Assembly (NCBI RefSeq): GCF_016545825.1
Contig: NC_052618.1
Coordinates: forward strand, 38,262,196-38,326,195
DNA from: Eucalyptus grandis
Taxonomy: Eukaryota; Streptophyta; Magnoliopsida; Myrtales; Myrtaceae
DNA: 64,000 nucleotides
Direction of reading: 5' to 3'
The translations under genes and the position numbers were made by a program. Positions 47,860-59,224 of this stretch are shown here, piece after piece. The notes under the pieces are model-generated. The model saw only the letters and a list, made by a program, of their open reading frames with translations, was not told the DNA's origin and searched no databases. Each line of letters begins with the position of its first letter. Position 1 is the first letter of the stretch.

Positions 47860-48222
47860 TTAGAAGTAAAAGAAGGGGAAAAAAAACCTTAATTGCGTCG
47901 GGACCGGGGTACTAGTGCTCTCGTCATCAGTGTCCTCGAACCTGACACAGGATTTGGTCGGGACCTGCGAGACCTCGTCGGACTCGGCCATCCCCAATAA
48001 GGATAGGCTGTTGGCGAACGACTCCTTGAGGTCTACGAGCAGATCTTCTGCAGACGAGGGCAGCTGTGTGTTATTGCCAGCTTGGGAGTGAGCGTTGAAC
48101 AGATCTTGGAGCGTCGTCACGGACTTCTGGGCTCGGAGGATCTCCTCGATCATGCGGTTGCGGCTTGTGGAGAGGTTCTGAGGCCAAGCGAAACGCTCCA
48201 TTGATGTAAATAGACTTGCCAA
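47860..48222 (-). pseudogene. SCL8-like N-terminal fragment D1
   Basis: MERFAWPQNLSTSRNRMIEE (methionine at 48199-48201; an upstream MASLFTS could extend it), then FNAHSQAGNNTQLPSSAEDL, LGMAESDEVSQVPTKSCV and a short divergent tail. It corresponds to the first about 90 residues of SCL8 copy A and has no GRAS domain downstream. It is more diverged than D2. Confidence 0.7.
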
Positions 48223-48329
48223 AAAAGAAACTTACATATGTTATTATAATTGCGGGAAACTTCATTTAAATAGATAAATTACTTTTCAGACAAAGTCAAA
48301 AGTAAAAAGACACGAGTTTTGGCTCTTGC

Positions 48330-48641
48330 TTACCTTGGGATCGGAGGCTTGATGCTTTCACTTCCCTGCGAGACCTCGGACCTCACACAGGCGTTGGTCG
48401 GGAACTGCAAGACCTCGTCGGACTCGGCGCTCATCGATTCAGATATGGAGTTTCCAAACGACCTGAGGACGTTGAAGAACAGATCTTCAGCGAACAGGGG
48501 CTGCCCTGTGTTATTGCCAGTTTGAGAGTGAGCGTCGAAAAGATCTCTGAGCTTCTTCGTGGGATTCTGATCATGGAGGAGATCCTGGATCGCGTGCTTG
48601 CGGCTTGACGAGAGGCTCTTAGGCCAAGCGGAACGCTCCAT
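48330..48641 (-). pseudogene. SCL8-like N-terminal fragment D2
   Basis: MERSAWPKSLSSSRKHAIQD, then DLFDAHSQTGNNTGQPLFAE, SAESDEVLQFPTNACVRSEV and SQGSESIKPPIPR, then a stop after a few codons. The frame is intact but ends exactly where the proline-rich repeat and GRAS domain should begin; CCCAAG|GTAAGC there looks like a splice donor. A 104-residue GRAS-less peptide could be made, but the simplest reading is a truncated duplicate. Confidence 0.7.
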
Positions 48642-48836
48642 CGATGAGACAGGTCTTGTGCTTTGCTTGGTGACTGAGGGAGGAAAATTGGGGGGGACTG
48701 CTTTTTGACGGGGACAACAGAAGTGCTCCGGGCCATGCGGAAATGAGGCCAGGAATATAGGGTGGAGGGTCGTGCGAAAATTCCACCCTTCCGCGTCTCA
48801 TGGTATCTAGAAAACATTGAATATCTTGTCTTATTA

Positions 48837-49421
48837 GGATTCATTTGATAATTATTTTATTTCTGAAAATAATTTTCTATTTAAAAATGATTCTTGTTAA
48901 TTATATTATCTAGATGGGTTTCTGAACATTTAAAAATATTTGATAACTACCAAAAATTTATATTCTCGTGATAAAATTACATTTAATACGACTCTTAAAT
49001 TTTTTTGTGACTTGATATTTCTTATAATTTTTAAATATTTTTATTATATTTTCTCTTTTAATTTTTTTAATAAAATTATCTTATCATATATTTTTAATTT
49101 TATTATATAATTTATCATATTTTAAATATAATTTTATTGTACTATTTTAATAATTTTATTATATTTTTACGATTGGTTAGAGGAAGAAGAAGAGAAAAAG
49201 AAAATGAAAAGAAGAAAAAAAGAACATAATTTAGCTTGATTTTGGAGTTGTTCTCGAGAACAATAAAATAATTTTTTTCTATTTCTTAATTATGTTCCAA
49301 ATCTATTCCCATGAATAAAAAGTTACCAAAAGAATTTCTATTCTTTTTTTTTTTTTTTTTTTTGTTCCGAGGAACAAAAGAATATAAGCAAACACTATTT
49401 GATGCATTATCAAATAGACCC
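48837..49421. mobile_element. TIR element with TTA duplication and empty site
   Basis: Ends GGATTCATTTGATAAT and complement GGGTCTATTTGATAAT, flanked by TTA at 48834-48836 and 49422-49424. The upstream region of SCL8 copy C (about 20830-20850) has the uninterrupted target, with tattag directly joined to tattattattg. Interior is AT-rich with a T-tract near 49345. Non-coding. Confidence 0.8.
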
Positions 49422-49874
49422 TTAATATTATTATTGCAATAATTGTTATCGTATATCCATGGGAGCGATGATTTAATTCTCTTAAATTTCATATTATGCG
49501 CATGACCTCAAAATTATAATTATGAAGCCTAAGTAGATCGTTATATAATATTTGTTATTTTGTTTTATTAAAGTTGTTAGAAATAATCGGAAAATAATTA
49601 AGCAATTTCCCAATTGGTTTGATCAAGTCCCAAACTCTCCTTAGAAAGTGCAATTGAATCATAAATTTCTAATTAAGTCTTAATCCTTTATTGAAAAATT
49701 GCAATTAAGTCCAAAAACTTAAATTGAAACATAGAAAATTTGTTAATGACACGTGGGCATTTTGAGTGTTTCATTTTAAGGACTTCAATGGTATTCTCAT
49801 ATGTGTGTATATATATGTGTATGTGTGTGTAAATCAGATAGAACCTAGGAAATTAAACGTGTTCACCATTTCAG
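49422..49874. other. Old promoter-side homology to SCL8-C
   Basis: Up to about 49600 it matches 20850-21060. From 49620 on it is AT-rich with a TATATGTG-type repeat near 49800-49830; no gene seen. Confidence 0.45.
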
Positions 49875-50007
49875 CATAACTTCCCAGAAACCAACAAAGA
49901 TGGTTCATCCATTGGGACACCAGCAAATTTCCAAGGCAACAAGACGAGACCACCAAAATCACTTGGGGCTGAATCGCAGCCAGAGTAGAGAATGGAAAAA
50001 TCCGTAC

Positions 50008-50254
50008 CTGATGAAGGACTTCCCCTTGGTGCTGGTCGTGGCATTAGGTGCTATCAAAAGAAGGTGGGATCGCAGACCTCGGAGCACGGAGGCCTTCACT
50101 GCCTGCATGGAAGAAGAAGGCGTTGGAGCGGGAGGTGAAAGCTTCGTTGAAGTAGTCGTGGACGGGAGAATCGACGGTGACGATCGAATCGCAGAAGCAA
50201 ACTAGAGCTACCTCGAAGAAGAAGAAAAGCCCTAACCGGCGCTTGGCTCTGCAG

Positions 50255-50275
<21 letters not shown>
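50008..50275 (-). pseudogene. TMEM87-like exon 1, copy D, broken
   Basis: Reads SCRAKRRLGLFFFFEVALV, then DSPVHDYFNEAFTSRSNAFF and GSEGLRAPRSAIPPS. The MEVRE start is replaced by an expanded (TC)n tract, so the original ATG is lost. The frame stops after SFDST; the last part, NATTSTKGKSFIR, is in another frame and still ends at an AG|GTACGG donor. An upstream methionine at 50320 would translate the microsatellite as RERERE. Confidence 0.7.

Positions 50276-50291
<16 letters not shown>
50258..50291. repeat. (TC)n microsatellite
   Basis: About 16 TC units at the place of the lost start codon of the exon-1 copy D; shorter CT tracts sit just upstream of the start in copies A and B. Confidence 0.9.
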
Positions 50292-50292
<1 letters not shown>

Positions 50293-50551
50293 GTGAGCAA
50301 AATGAGCCTTGACAATTACCACGGAACTGAGATGCTTCCTTTTTCTTATTTTAATTTCTGAAAAAGAAGGGAGTTTCTACTTTCCCAATAAGTAAATAAT
50401 ATTTTACTACTAGTAGCATAAAAAATTTGTTATCAACTTAGGTAGATTTTTCATTTTCATGGAAAATTACGAACCATGTGATTGAAAGAACTTACGACTA
50501 TCTAAGGAAAACTACGCCAATGTCAAATAAAAGTTACAATTCATTAGGTAA

Positions 50552-51484
50552 TGTTGACACCTCAATTTTAATTAGGTTAATTTTATTAATCAAGTTTTTA
50601 ATTTATTTTGTCTTTTTGGATAAGTAGATAATAAAAAGAAAAACAACAAAAAAAAAAAGAAAAGCCCAGCCCCTCCCTATTTTCTTTTCCTTCGCAGGCC
50701 CGCGAGGCCCGGCCGCGTGGCTCAGCCCGACCCTTTCTCCTTGTCTTCTTCCCCAACCGGATAAGCAGCACGCGCCGGAGAAGAGGACGCGCGCGACGCC
50801 GGAGCAAAATGGAGGAACAATAGCGCACGTGGAGCAAGGGGGCGGCCGGCATCAGATAAGGACGTGCGGGGAGCAGCAGGCGTCGGATGGGACACTGGTT
50901 TGGCTGTCGAAGGCCGCTCGGTGTGCCAAGGGGACCGGCGGTCGAGGTTCCGTCGACCGGCCACCCTCGCCTATAAATAGCCCCGATGTCGGCGACGAAG
51001 AAGAGCGAGTTCTCGAGATCTTCCCACCGAGAGACTTCGAGGGAAAAATCGAAGAGCGGCGAGAGAGAACTCGGGTCGCGAGCTCGGCCGACCTCCCACC
51101 GAGAGACTTCGAGGAGGCCGCCGGCGAGCAAGTCCGAAGGTCAGATCCGGCCGGTGGAGGCTTGGATTTGGCCTAAGTGAGAGAAGTGAGGTCAGAAGAG
51201 GCGAAGGAGTTCTGGATTCGCGAAGAGGGTTGGGCTGAGAAGTGAAGAAGGTGAGATCCGAGCGGAAGGAGCTGAGCGAGAGAAGATCCGGAGGAGAGAG
51301 GGTCGAGATCTGGGCGCAGATCTGGAAATCCGCCGTGCCGAGTCGCCCCCGAGGCCGCCGCCGTCGTTGTGGCCGAGCACCGGTCTCGACGCCGTCAAAC
51401 CGTCTTGTCGCCCCGCGCCTCGCCGTCTGTTTTTCCCGACGCTGTCCAGGTTTAAGGGCCGCCGTCATCGCCACAAGCCGTGCC
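50552..51484. mobile_element. LTR 5' part, ends at assembly gap
   Basis: It begins TGTTGACACCTCAATTTTAA, the same start as the solo LTR at 31873, and includes a TATA box (gcctataaatagcccc near 50970) and a purine-rich, GC-rich leader. It is cut by the N-run. The bases to its left (ggtaa) do not recur after the LTR that ends at 54503, so its own right end is missing or in the gap. Confidence 0.65.
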
Positions 51485-51584
51485 NNNNNNNNNNNNNNNN
51501 NNNNNNNNNNNNNNNNNNNNNNNNNNNNNNNNNNNNNNNNNNNNNNNNNNNNNNNNNNNNNNNNNNNNNNNNNNNNNNNNNNNN
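51485..51584. other. Assembly gap (100 N)
   Basis: Exactly 100 N, a size often used for a gap of unknown length. It falls inside LTR DNA of a family present in at least three copies here, so collapse or misjoining is possible. Confidence 0.95.
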
Positions 51585-51613
51585 TTACACCTTTCGAATA
51601 CACCATTTTTTTC

Positions 51614-53182
51614 AAGACTGGTGATACCTAATTTTGGCAACCCTAAATAAATAAAAATAAAAAACACATTAGAACCAATAAAAAGAAAAAATGGGAAAAC
51701 CAATTTAATTGATCGTGCATAGAAGTTGGGAATTCGAAGAATATTCAATTTTTGGTAAATGTGAAAGCAAATTCTTGATCAAAGAAATTAGGTGAATAAA
51801 AGTAAGGAGTTTGATAAAAGGAAAAGAATAAAAACATTTAAGGAAAATTAAGCCGATTGTAAGATCATGCTCAATTTACAAATCATGAATTAAGGGAAGA
51901 AGGCGTGAGAGACAAAAAAAATAAAATAAATAAAATAAAAGGAGAGAGAGAAAAGAAGCCTTCGTCCATTCAATCAGTCAACAAGGGAGTCTTGCTTACC
52001 GAAGGAGTGCAGAAAAGGTACAGAAAGGTACAGTGAGAGAGACGTGAGAGCAGAGAAAGGAAAAATAAAGAAGCACAAAAAAGAAAAAGAAAAAAGAAGG
52101 GGAGTCTTCTTCTTCACCAAACCGGGGCTCGACGTCCACGCCCCTGCAGATCGTGCCTCTGCAGCCGTGAGACCGCGCCTCAGACCGCCCATCGCTCGCC
52201 AGCGTCCTCCGCTCCTCCGCAGCTGCCCACCAGGAGCTGCGGCGTGCCCGACGCCGCAGCAAACAGGCGACCGACGCCCCTCAGCGCAATCGACGCCTGC
52301 ACCTCCGCCTCGTCAGCAAACCCCGCGTCACCGCCGTCGCAGCCCTCCGCCCGGCGCCCATAGCAGCCCGCTCGTTCCCCCGCGAAAACTCGACACCTCT
52401 GACCCCGAAGCTCTGTCGCCGTCGCTCTTGCCCCCGTGAAGCTGCTACTGCCCGACGCCACTGCTCACCCACGCCGCTGCGACCCGCGACCCAGCTGCTG
52501 CTCGCCGGTCACCGTCGTCCCGCCAGCGCCCGACGCCTACTGCGGCTGCGACGACCCAAACGCTCACCACTGCTGCTGTCGCTCTGCACGACGCCTCCGC
52601 CGCTGCTGCTTTCCCTTCGCCGACGCTTCCGCTCGCCGTCTGCGGGACCTCCGCCGCAGCAGTTCGCCTCCCGCCGCGCCTCTGCCTGCCTTCCTCCCGC
52701 TCGGAGCCCGACGCCGCCGCGCCTCTGCAACCCGCGACCGCCCCCTCGCCGAGCCTCTACCGCGTCTCCGCTCACCACCGCGCCTCACCGCGACCTGCAA
52801 CTCGCCCGCTGCAGCCCACTCGCCACCGTCCTCCTTCCGGCGCACCACCGCCACCCTGCCGGTCCCGCCCGCGACGTGCAGCACCGTCGCCCCGCCGCGC
52901 CTTCTCCACGAGCCGCTACCTACAACCCTCTGACGAACGCCTCCGAGCGCCGACGCCACCAGCAGCCCGCAGCAACCAGCCCGTCGCCGCTGCTTCTGTT
53001 TTCCGTTCCTCCGCTGGTCGCCGTGCCGCACCTCCGTGCCAGCCCGCGCCACCGACGCCGCAAACGCCGCTTCGCCCGCTCGCCGAAGCCGTCGCTGGTC
53101 CACCTGTCAACGCGTTTGCCGCGCGTCGTGTTGAGTTCCCCTTAGGTAGTTTATTTTTATTTTTATTTTTCATTTATTTTGC

Positions 53183-53239
<57 letters not shown>

Positions 53240-54508
53240 TAAATTTAGTTATTTAAATTGAAACATTAGGTCGATGTTCATTTTATGAATATTGTAGACA
53301 TTTCTGCAGGATTTTGTCCAAAATTATTATAATTATTAATTTGATTCGTAAACGTTGAATCATTTTTTAATTATATTAATTTTTTTGGGCATTTTGATAG
53401 CATTTTGGTTATTAAATCATTATAATTATTAATTTGACCAGCAAGGCTTTGGATCAAATTTTTAATTATTTTGAACTTTCTCAAATTTTTAATTATATTG
53501 TGATGTTTAGGGTTAAAATAATCGTTAATTTAATTTGTGAGACCTTTTCGGTTATTTTAATCCTTCGTTTGATGAATATCTCAATTAGTTTAGATATAAT
53601 GTTTATATGATAATTGCTTGTCTTGAAAAACACTAAAAAAAAAAAAAAATTCAAAAATCAAATCTTGCTTCAAAACATGTTGGTTTCATAAATTAGAATT
53701 GCATTTTTAGATTGCACATTTCTATAATTTTTTGGAATAGATTAGGCTTGGATTTAATTATTTTTTTATAAGGGCTTAGATAATCTTTGTACATTTTTCT
53801 TAAGAAAATAGTTTTCTAAGATAGGATAGGGTTTAAGTCAAATTAATCCCTAAAATAAATTAAAAAAATTATTCATTTTAGATGGTTTAATTAGGTTTCC
53901 TTTTATTACAAAATTTAATTAAAAAAAAACAAAAATATTAGGTGCATGTCAATTAGTTTGCATGTTAGGTTCACTTAATTAGAAATAGCTTGTTAGTAAA
54001 ATTAGGTCATGTAGTTAAAGTGCATGTTTTAATTCCGAAATAAAAGAAAATCCAAAAATTGTTTGTTTTGTGTGTTTATTTATTTTGATGTAATTTGTTT
54101 GATTCATGAAGTGTTTAATAATGATTGAGCACTTGTGTGATTACCTTTTGCATGATAGTAATTTAAATTAAAATTAAACCAAGCGCCTACAAAGACATTT
54201 TTGAAAATAAAAGAAATGGCACCGAAAAGATATTAGAAAAATCTAGTGTAACCAAGTCCCGTACCTAAAATCTCTTGTTCGTAGGAGTAAAATAATTCTC
54301 CTATTATTTTACTTAAGTGTCTAATCGACTTACATAAACTAATTAGTGGCAACTCCTAGATAAAATCCATTTGCATGTTAAAAATTTGAATTTAAGTCAC
54401 GAATGAGTGGTATGGGTTTAGGAGAACCCGAGCTAAGTTTAAAACTCAGTAGTCCAATAGCCTAAACCCTAGGTGGTGCACCCGAAATTTAGGTCACGAC
54501 AAAGACTT
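51614..54508. mobile_element. Solo LTR (2885 bp) with AAGAC duplication
   Basis: The element 51619-54503 starts TGGTGATACC (two mismatches from the family TGTTGACACC) and ends GGTCACGACA, flanked by AAGAC at 51614-51618 and 54504-54508. Layout equals 31873-34776: AT-rich U3, very GC-rich leader (52110-53140), aggtagtttattttt, then AT-rich DNA including (ATT)n at 53184-53239 and taatttgattcgtaa words. The long frames in the GC-rich part (up to 179 codons, both strands) are compositional. Confidence 0.8.
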
Positions 54509-55391
54509 TTAGGCATAGTCAACTAAGCTACTATCCTAGGATCCTCCAACTATTTGGCAAATGACCTTTAAGTGATTTGGCTCAATTTGACTTGATTTTT
54601 TTATTTGTTGAAGTGATTCAGTGAATATATGAATTGTACTGACTTACAAGAAATGACTGAGACAAAAGTAAGTCTTCTATCACATGCGTGACTAGATAGC
54701 CTTTAGGCGTATTTCCTTCTTAGTCGGGTCTTAGCGGATGAACTTGTTGAGATATCGTCTCACCCCATTGTGGGATAACATTTTTAAGTTCTTAAATGGC
54801 AACTCCTCCCAAGTTGGTTACTGAGCAAAGGTGTTATATTCCGCTTCATGGGAACCTAAGGGGATGAGTCTATGAACTCGTGAGGTTCATGGTCTGTGTT
54901 GATGCGGGTCTACCCCATAAGGTACCCCATCAATACAAATCATGGTATCGTCGTGAGCGGAATGGACAGAATGAAGGTCCCACACCGGAGTCAGAGATCC
55001 TTATATCGGTGCTGGAGGTTACTTTTGGAAAAGGCACGATAGATCCTCCTTGTGGTTTAATGGTAGACTCAGATCTTTTAGATCCAGGGACCCCGGAGTA
55101 TTCAGTCGAATACTCAAATGGTTAGAGGATCTGTAGCCCGCCCCCTTTTTGCAAAGCTTGTATATAGTCGGCTAATATTGTATATGACATAGCTTGATAT
55201 GTAAATAAAGGTGTGGGTTGGTTTTAGAAAATTGTGACCCTACTTTTCTATCTCATCTTCATGTTGTCTGGGGATTAATTATTCGCTTCCGCATGTATAT
55301 TAAAATGAATGGGTCGGCGACGCGTCCTGAGACGTCGCAATTTAATCGACCACCGAGAGATGGGCACGTGCTCGGAGAATCGGGGTGTGAC
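54509..55391. mobile_element. Older LTR fragment hosting the solo LTR
   Basis: Contains tgagatatcgtctcacccc, a purine/pyrimidine-mixed body, tgcaaagcttgtatatag and the end ctcggagaatcggggtgtgaca, typical of the 3' half of a plant LTR. An 81-codon plus frame (54880-55125) has no recognised domain. The solo LTR at 51619 is inserted in it; 51585-51613 is presumably its left side. Confidence 0.5.
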
Positions 55392-56382
55392 AAATCCACC
55401 CAATCAATGTCAGGTCTGGTACAATCAACAAATAACTTAGTCAACTCGAGTCCTGGGTTCGGGCCAGGTCGACCCATTTACCAACTTCGTTGACATAAGC
55501 CCTAGCGAGAGCCCGCCAAGCACATGCAACGCACGCACTGCTACAATGCGCAGATGGCCATGCATGGAAGCACATACAACGTCCCCTAGTATCTTGCGAC
55601 CACTCAAAATGCTTGTCTCAATGAGCTCTTTCCATTTGTGTGATCAAATTTGATTTTTACCGCACAAAAAATCATGAAAAATGCTCGAATTCGTATGTTC
55701 AAGTTATTAGATTATGGTTGTTCTGATGCCACATGTAAGTTGCGAAAGCACACTAAAGATCTCCATAATTAGAATCAAGAAAGTATATAAATAAGTAAAA
55801 AGATCTGTGCACTTGATTTAAAATCCATCATTTTTTATGCGAAACAACAATGATTCAAAGCTCAAGTGCTTCTCCTCTATTTTTTTCTGTATCATTGGCT
55901 CAATGTGACTACCCTCACCCTTACTGTTCCGTAAATGCTTCTTATATGAGGATATTTGTGTGTTAGGATTAGATGAGAGACCTGATCATTATTTATAGGG
56001 TTTTCGGCTAGACCCGGCTGAGCTCAACTTGGCCCACATTAACCAGCTCAATATTAGATTAATTAATAATATCTCACTTTATTAGATTAATCCTGTAGAA
56101 TAGTAAATTACAGTATCAATTAATGTAGCCCACATTAGAAAAATTCTGACGATTCATCTTTATATTGTTGTAATGAATGACCCCAAAATGCTTATTCGGT
56201 AAAAATCATCAATTTTCCTGGAAGCATACTTATAGAGAAGCAATTTTATGTGCTTTTTATTTAGACTTTTCTCATGTTTTGACCTCTTCGTACGCTGCAA
56301 AAAGCAAAAGGAAAAGTTTAGATGTGCATGATATCTAAAGGCTGGGGATCTTTAATTCAGATCGATACTCGATCATAATATT
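55392..56382. other. Intergenic downstream of the P450 gene
   Basis: No gene recognised. The last 300 bp are presumably 3' UTR of the minus-strand P450; an aataaa-like signal was not fixed. Confidence 0.35.
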
Positions 56383-59224
56383 CTAGTCCCATGACTCTGA
56401 AAGCTTTACGTTAACACCATCTTTAAAACCTAGTACGGGATTGCGGTAGACATCTCCCATCTTGATTTCCGTCCACCTGTAAATAAGAAGACATAAAAGA
56501 AGATCATGAGACAACTGCCACGAGATCTCGGCCACATTTTCTTGCCAGAGACAACCAATATATTTGGAAAGGGATTGAGAATTTGTCTACCTAAATTTTG
56601 TGACCAACACATGAAGAAATGCACATAAGAAGGCTCGAGTGTATTCTGCACCCACACATTGTCTCATTCCTCCACCAAAAGGCGTGAAGTTCTGCGATAT
56701 TGTGCCTGAATCTAGATCCTGATATGCCATGGACATCAAGATATGCCAAGAAGACGAAAAAAATTCAGTCCATGAAGATTTATTGAAGAGAAAGATCAAG
56801 AAATATCTGCTAGCTTTTCAAGTGTCGCACCTTCCAGCGCCAAGGGTTAAATTCAAGAGGATTCTCAAACACATTGTGATTGGTATGAAGAGCGGTCGTG
56901 ACTACCATGATCGACCACCCTTTTGGGATCGTAAATCCTGCAAGTGCATAGTTTGTGAGAGTATATTGCTAATTAGAGTTTCAAAAGTGTGAACATCCAT
57001 CGGGACCACTCACCTTTCACTGGGATATCTTGTAATGCTCTTCAGAGTACCCCTGGAACGGTATTTGCCAGCCTGAGTGTTTCATTTATTACCTGAAGTG
57101 TTTTTTTTTTTTTTCAAGGAGTACTTTTACATATTGGAACACGATTGCATAGAAGGCGTAATTATATATATTCTTGTGAAGGGATTCTGGGTCACCTGCA
57201 TCGTGAAAGTCATCGACTTGTATTCATCCCAACAAAGTGCAGTACTTTGCTGCTCTCTCTTTTCAAGGATCAGTTTGTGCTCGGCCTACGATGTAATCGT
57301 TGCCATTATTGAACAATTTTTCACAATATGGCAAGTTCATACTCGTTAAGTAAATCTTCTCACCCTTAATTCTGCTAGGACTGCTGGGGTCTCAGACAGT
57401 AGCTTGAAGATCATAGCCAGCATTGTCGAAATAGACTCAGAACTTGCGAGGATGCCCGCAAACATCAACTGAACTATGAAATCCTCTGTCAGGAACTCCT
57501 GATCGCGCATGCTGTCAATTGCCTGATCAAGAAAATCCACATTGCTTGTTTTCCCTAAATCGAGTCTTTCCTTCAGGATACCTCTGAGCATATCTATCAA
57601 TTTCCTGTGTTCCTGGAGTGAAACGATGAATTGTCAAAAAGATTAAGATTCATGTATTTGGTTCAAAACTTTTTTTGTTTCCAAGGTTTGCCTTAAACTA
57701 ATTTTCTACTTCATAAACCATTCTTTCCTACTCCTTTAAGCCTATTTTGTCAGTCCTCTATGGCTAAAGAAAAAACTCAGATATACTATCTTTTTGAACC
57801 ATTTAGGTGTTGAAGTTGGCACTACGGGCATTTCCTAACTGCAGGGGAAAATGAAATGGCAACTGAGATTTTCTTCCGTCGATAAAAATGTAAGAAAACA
57901 TAAGAGGTGTTGCAATTTTCAATTACCTTTAGGCACCTACGATATGCAGTACCAGGGAAATTCAAGGGAAATGCCATGAAACCTCTCAAGAACCTGTTGA
58001 ACCTCTCATTGGTAGCGTCTGCTGAAGCCTCATCAGCATCATAACTAAAAAGTTGCTTCCCGCGAAATCGAACATCATCTAAAAGATGGTTAGTTCAACA
58101 AAATAACTTGTAAGCTCAATGAAAAAATTTCAATGCTGTAAATTTTAAAGGAAACATGCCCCAAACGGACAAACTAGAGTTTTACAGCAGAAGTAGCTTG
58201 TTTCACTTCGATGCACGGTTGGCTGGACCACATTCTTAGACATCTCTCAACCCATTCCTCTATTTTCTGAAGCAGTTTTTCTCTGAGGATGTCGGAGCCA
58301 AAGTGATTTAGAAAGATTCTTCTTATGTACTTGTGAACAAGACCTACTCTGCTCAAGCGGGATTCGCCCTCCATCGCAAGTATCTTGGCAAAGGTGTCAA
58401 AGTACCACATTTCAACGAGCCTCCCTTCTTGCTGAAGGATGTGATTATTAAATTCTGGGTCTACAGAAAAAATGATTGGCCGACCTGCTAGAATGGTTCG
58501 GAATATTGGCCCATACCTGAAAATAGAATACACTGATTATCACGTTAATTCTTTCAGGGAGCAAGAGAACCTGTTTCCTTTGCGGCAATCTCTATTAAGC
58601 AAACATCGTTGAAAGAGTTTAAGAATGGACTCAAGCGCTTTCTCATCGTTCAAGCTTCTCAAAATCCTTTTATATATATATATATATATTCAACGTTAAA
58701 AGAAGTAGGTCGTTATGGGTTTGGCCTCGACATAGAAAAATTTCAGTAGTTCAGAAACCAAAGAATGTTACCAGTAGAAAAACTAAACTCAACCTGACAG
58801 ATTAAAAACATAGAATACTCGATTTGTAACTATATAGTTGAACAGATAATCTTTTAGTGCAACACCATACCATTACAACTTGACGCACACGTGATATTCA
58901 CAATAAGGTTGAAACCCAAGCCAATCTAATCGGGTTTTCAAGAGTCAGGCCACACAAGACCAAATTAATATGGACCCCGCAATCTACAAAGCATTGGGTG
59001 GAAGGATGTTACCTCTGAACTCTCTTTATAATGAACGGATGAAGGTCAAGAGAGTAGCTGGGAATCAAGATCTTAAGAGTCTCCCCAAGGAGAGGCAAAC
59101 CCATTGAACCTGGAGGCAAAACTCCATTGCATCTGGGTTTTCTCCACTTGTAGACCCAACGAACATAGTACAATAAAGTCGCTACCGCAAGGCACAGTGA
59201 AACGACCCACATTTTTCTCTTCAA
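56383..59224 (-). pseudogene. CYP87-like cytochrome P450, nine exons, two lesions
   Basis: Exons on the minus strand: 59224-59013, 58516-58186, 58078-57927, 57612-57364, 57285-57196, 57092-57014, 56937-56831, 56718-56591 and 56476-56383; all introns are GT-AG and phases agree. The product would be about 480 residues: N-terminal membrane anchor (VVSLCLAVATLLYYV), LPPGSMGLPLLGET hinge, I-helix FAGILASSESIS, K-helix ETLR, FNPWRW, heme loop FGGGMRQCVG with the cysteine ligand. CYP87/CYP85-clan enzymes oxidise triterpenoids or steroids in the ER; the substrate is unknown here. Two lesions: one base missing early in exon 3 (after MMFDF) and a TGA in exon 6 (GVL-stop-RAL, where CGA is expected). It is either a young pseudogene or two sequence errors. 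Confidence 0.87.

Larger units (their letters stand above)
47838..48707. repeat. 435-bp tandem duplication of an SCL8 head
   Basis: gataaattac at 47838 recurs at 48273, followed in both copies by agtaaaag and the N-terminal SCL8 coding fragment. This gives two head-to-tail units on the minus strand. Confidence 0.75.
49875..50551. repeat. Duplicated block, copy D (truncated by LTR)
   Basis: It matches the exon-1 end of block A, with about 70 extra bases near 49930-50000, and continues into the spacer until gtaa at 50551, where an LTR starts. Confidence 0.75.

Noticed and set aside
52044..53173. Overlapping frames up to 179 codons in the solo LTR leader
   Set aside because: Compositional openness on both strands inside a defined solo LTR; the other LTR copy does not conserve the frames in any visible way.
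56587..56799. Separate 70-residue protein ending in the heme-binding motif
   Set aside because: It is exon 8 of the P450 plus intron read-through; a consistent acceptor and donor define the exon.
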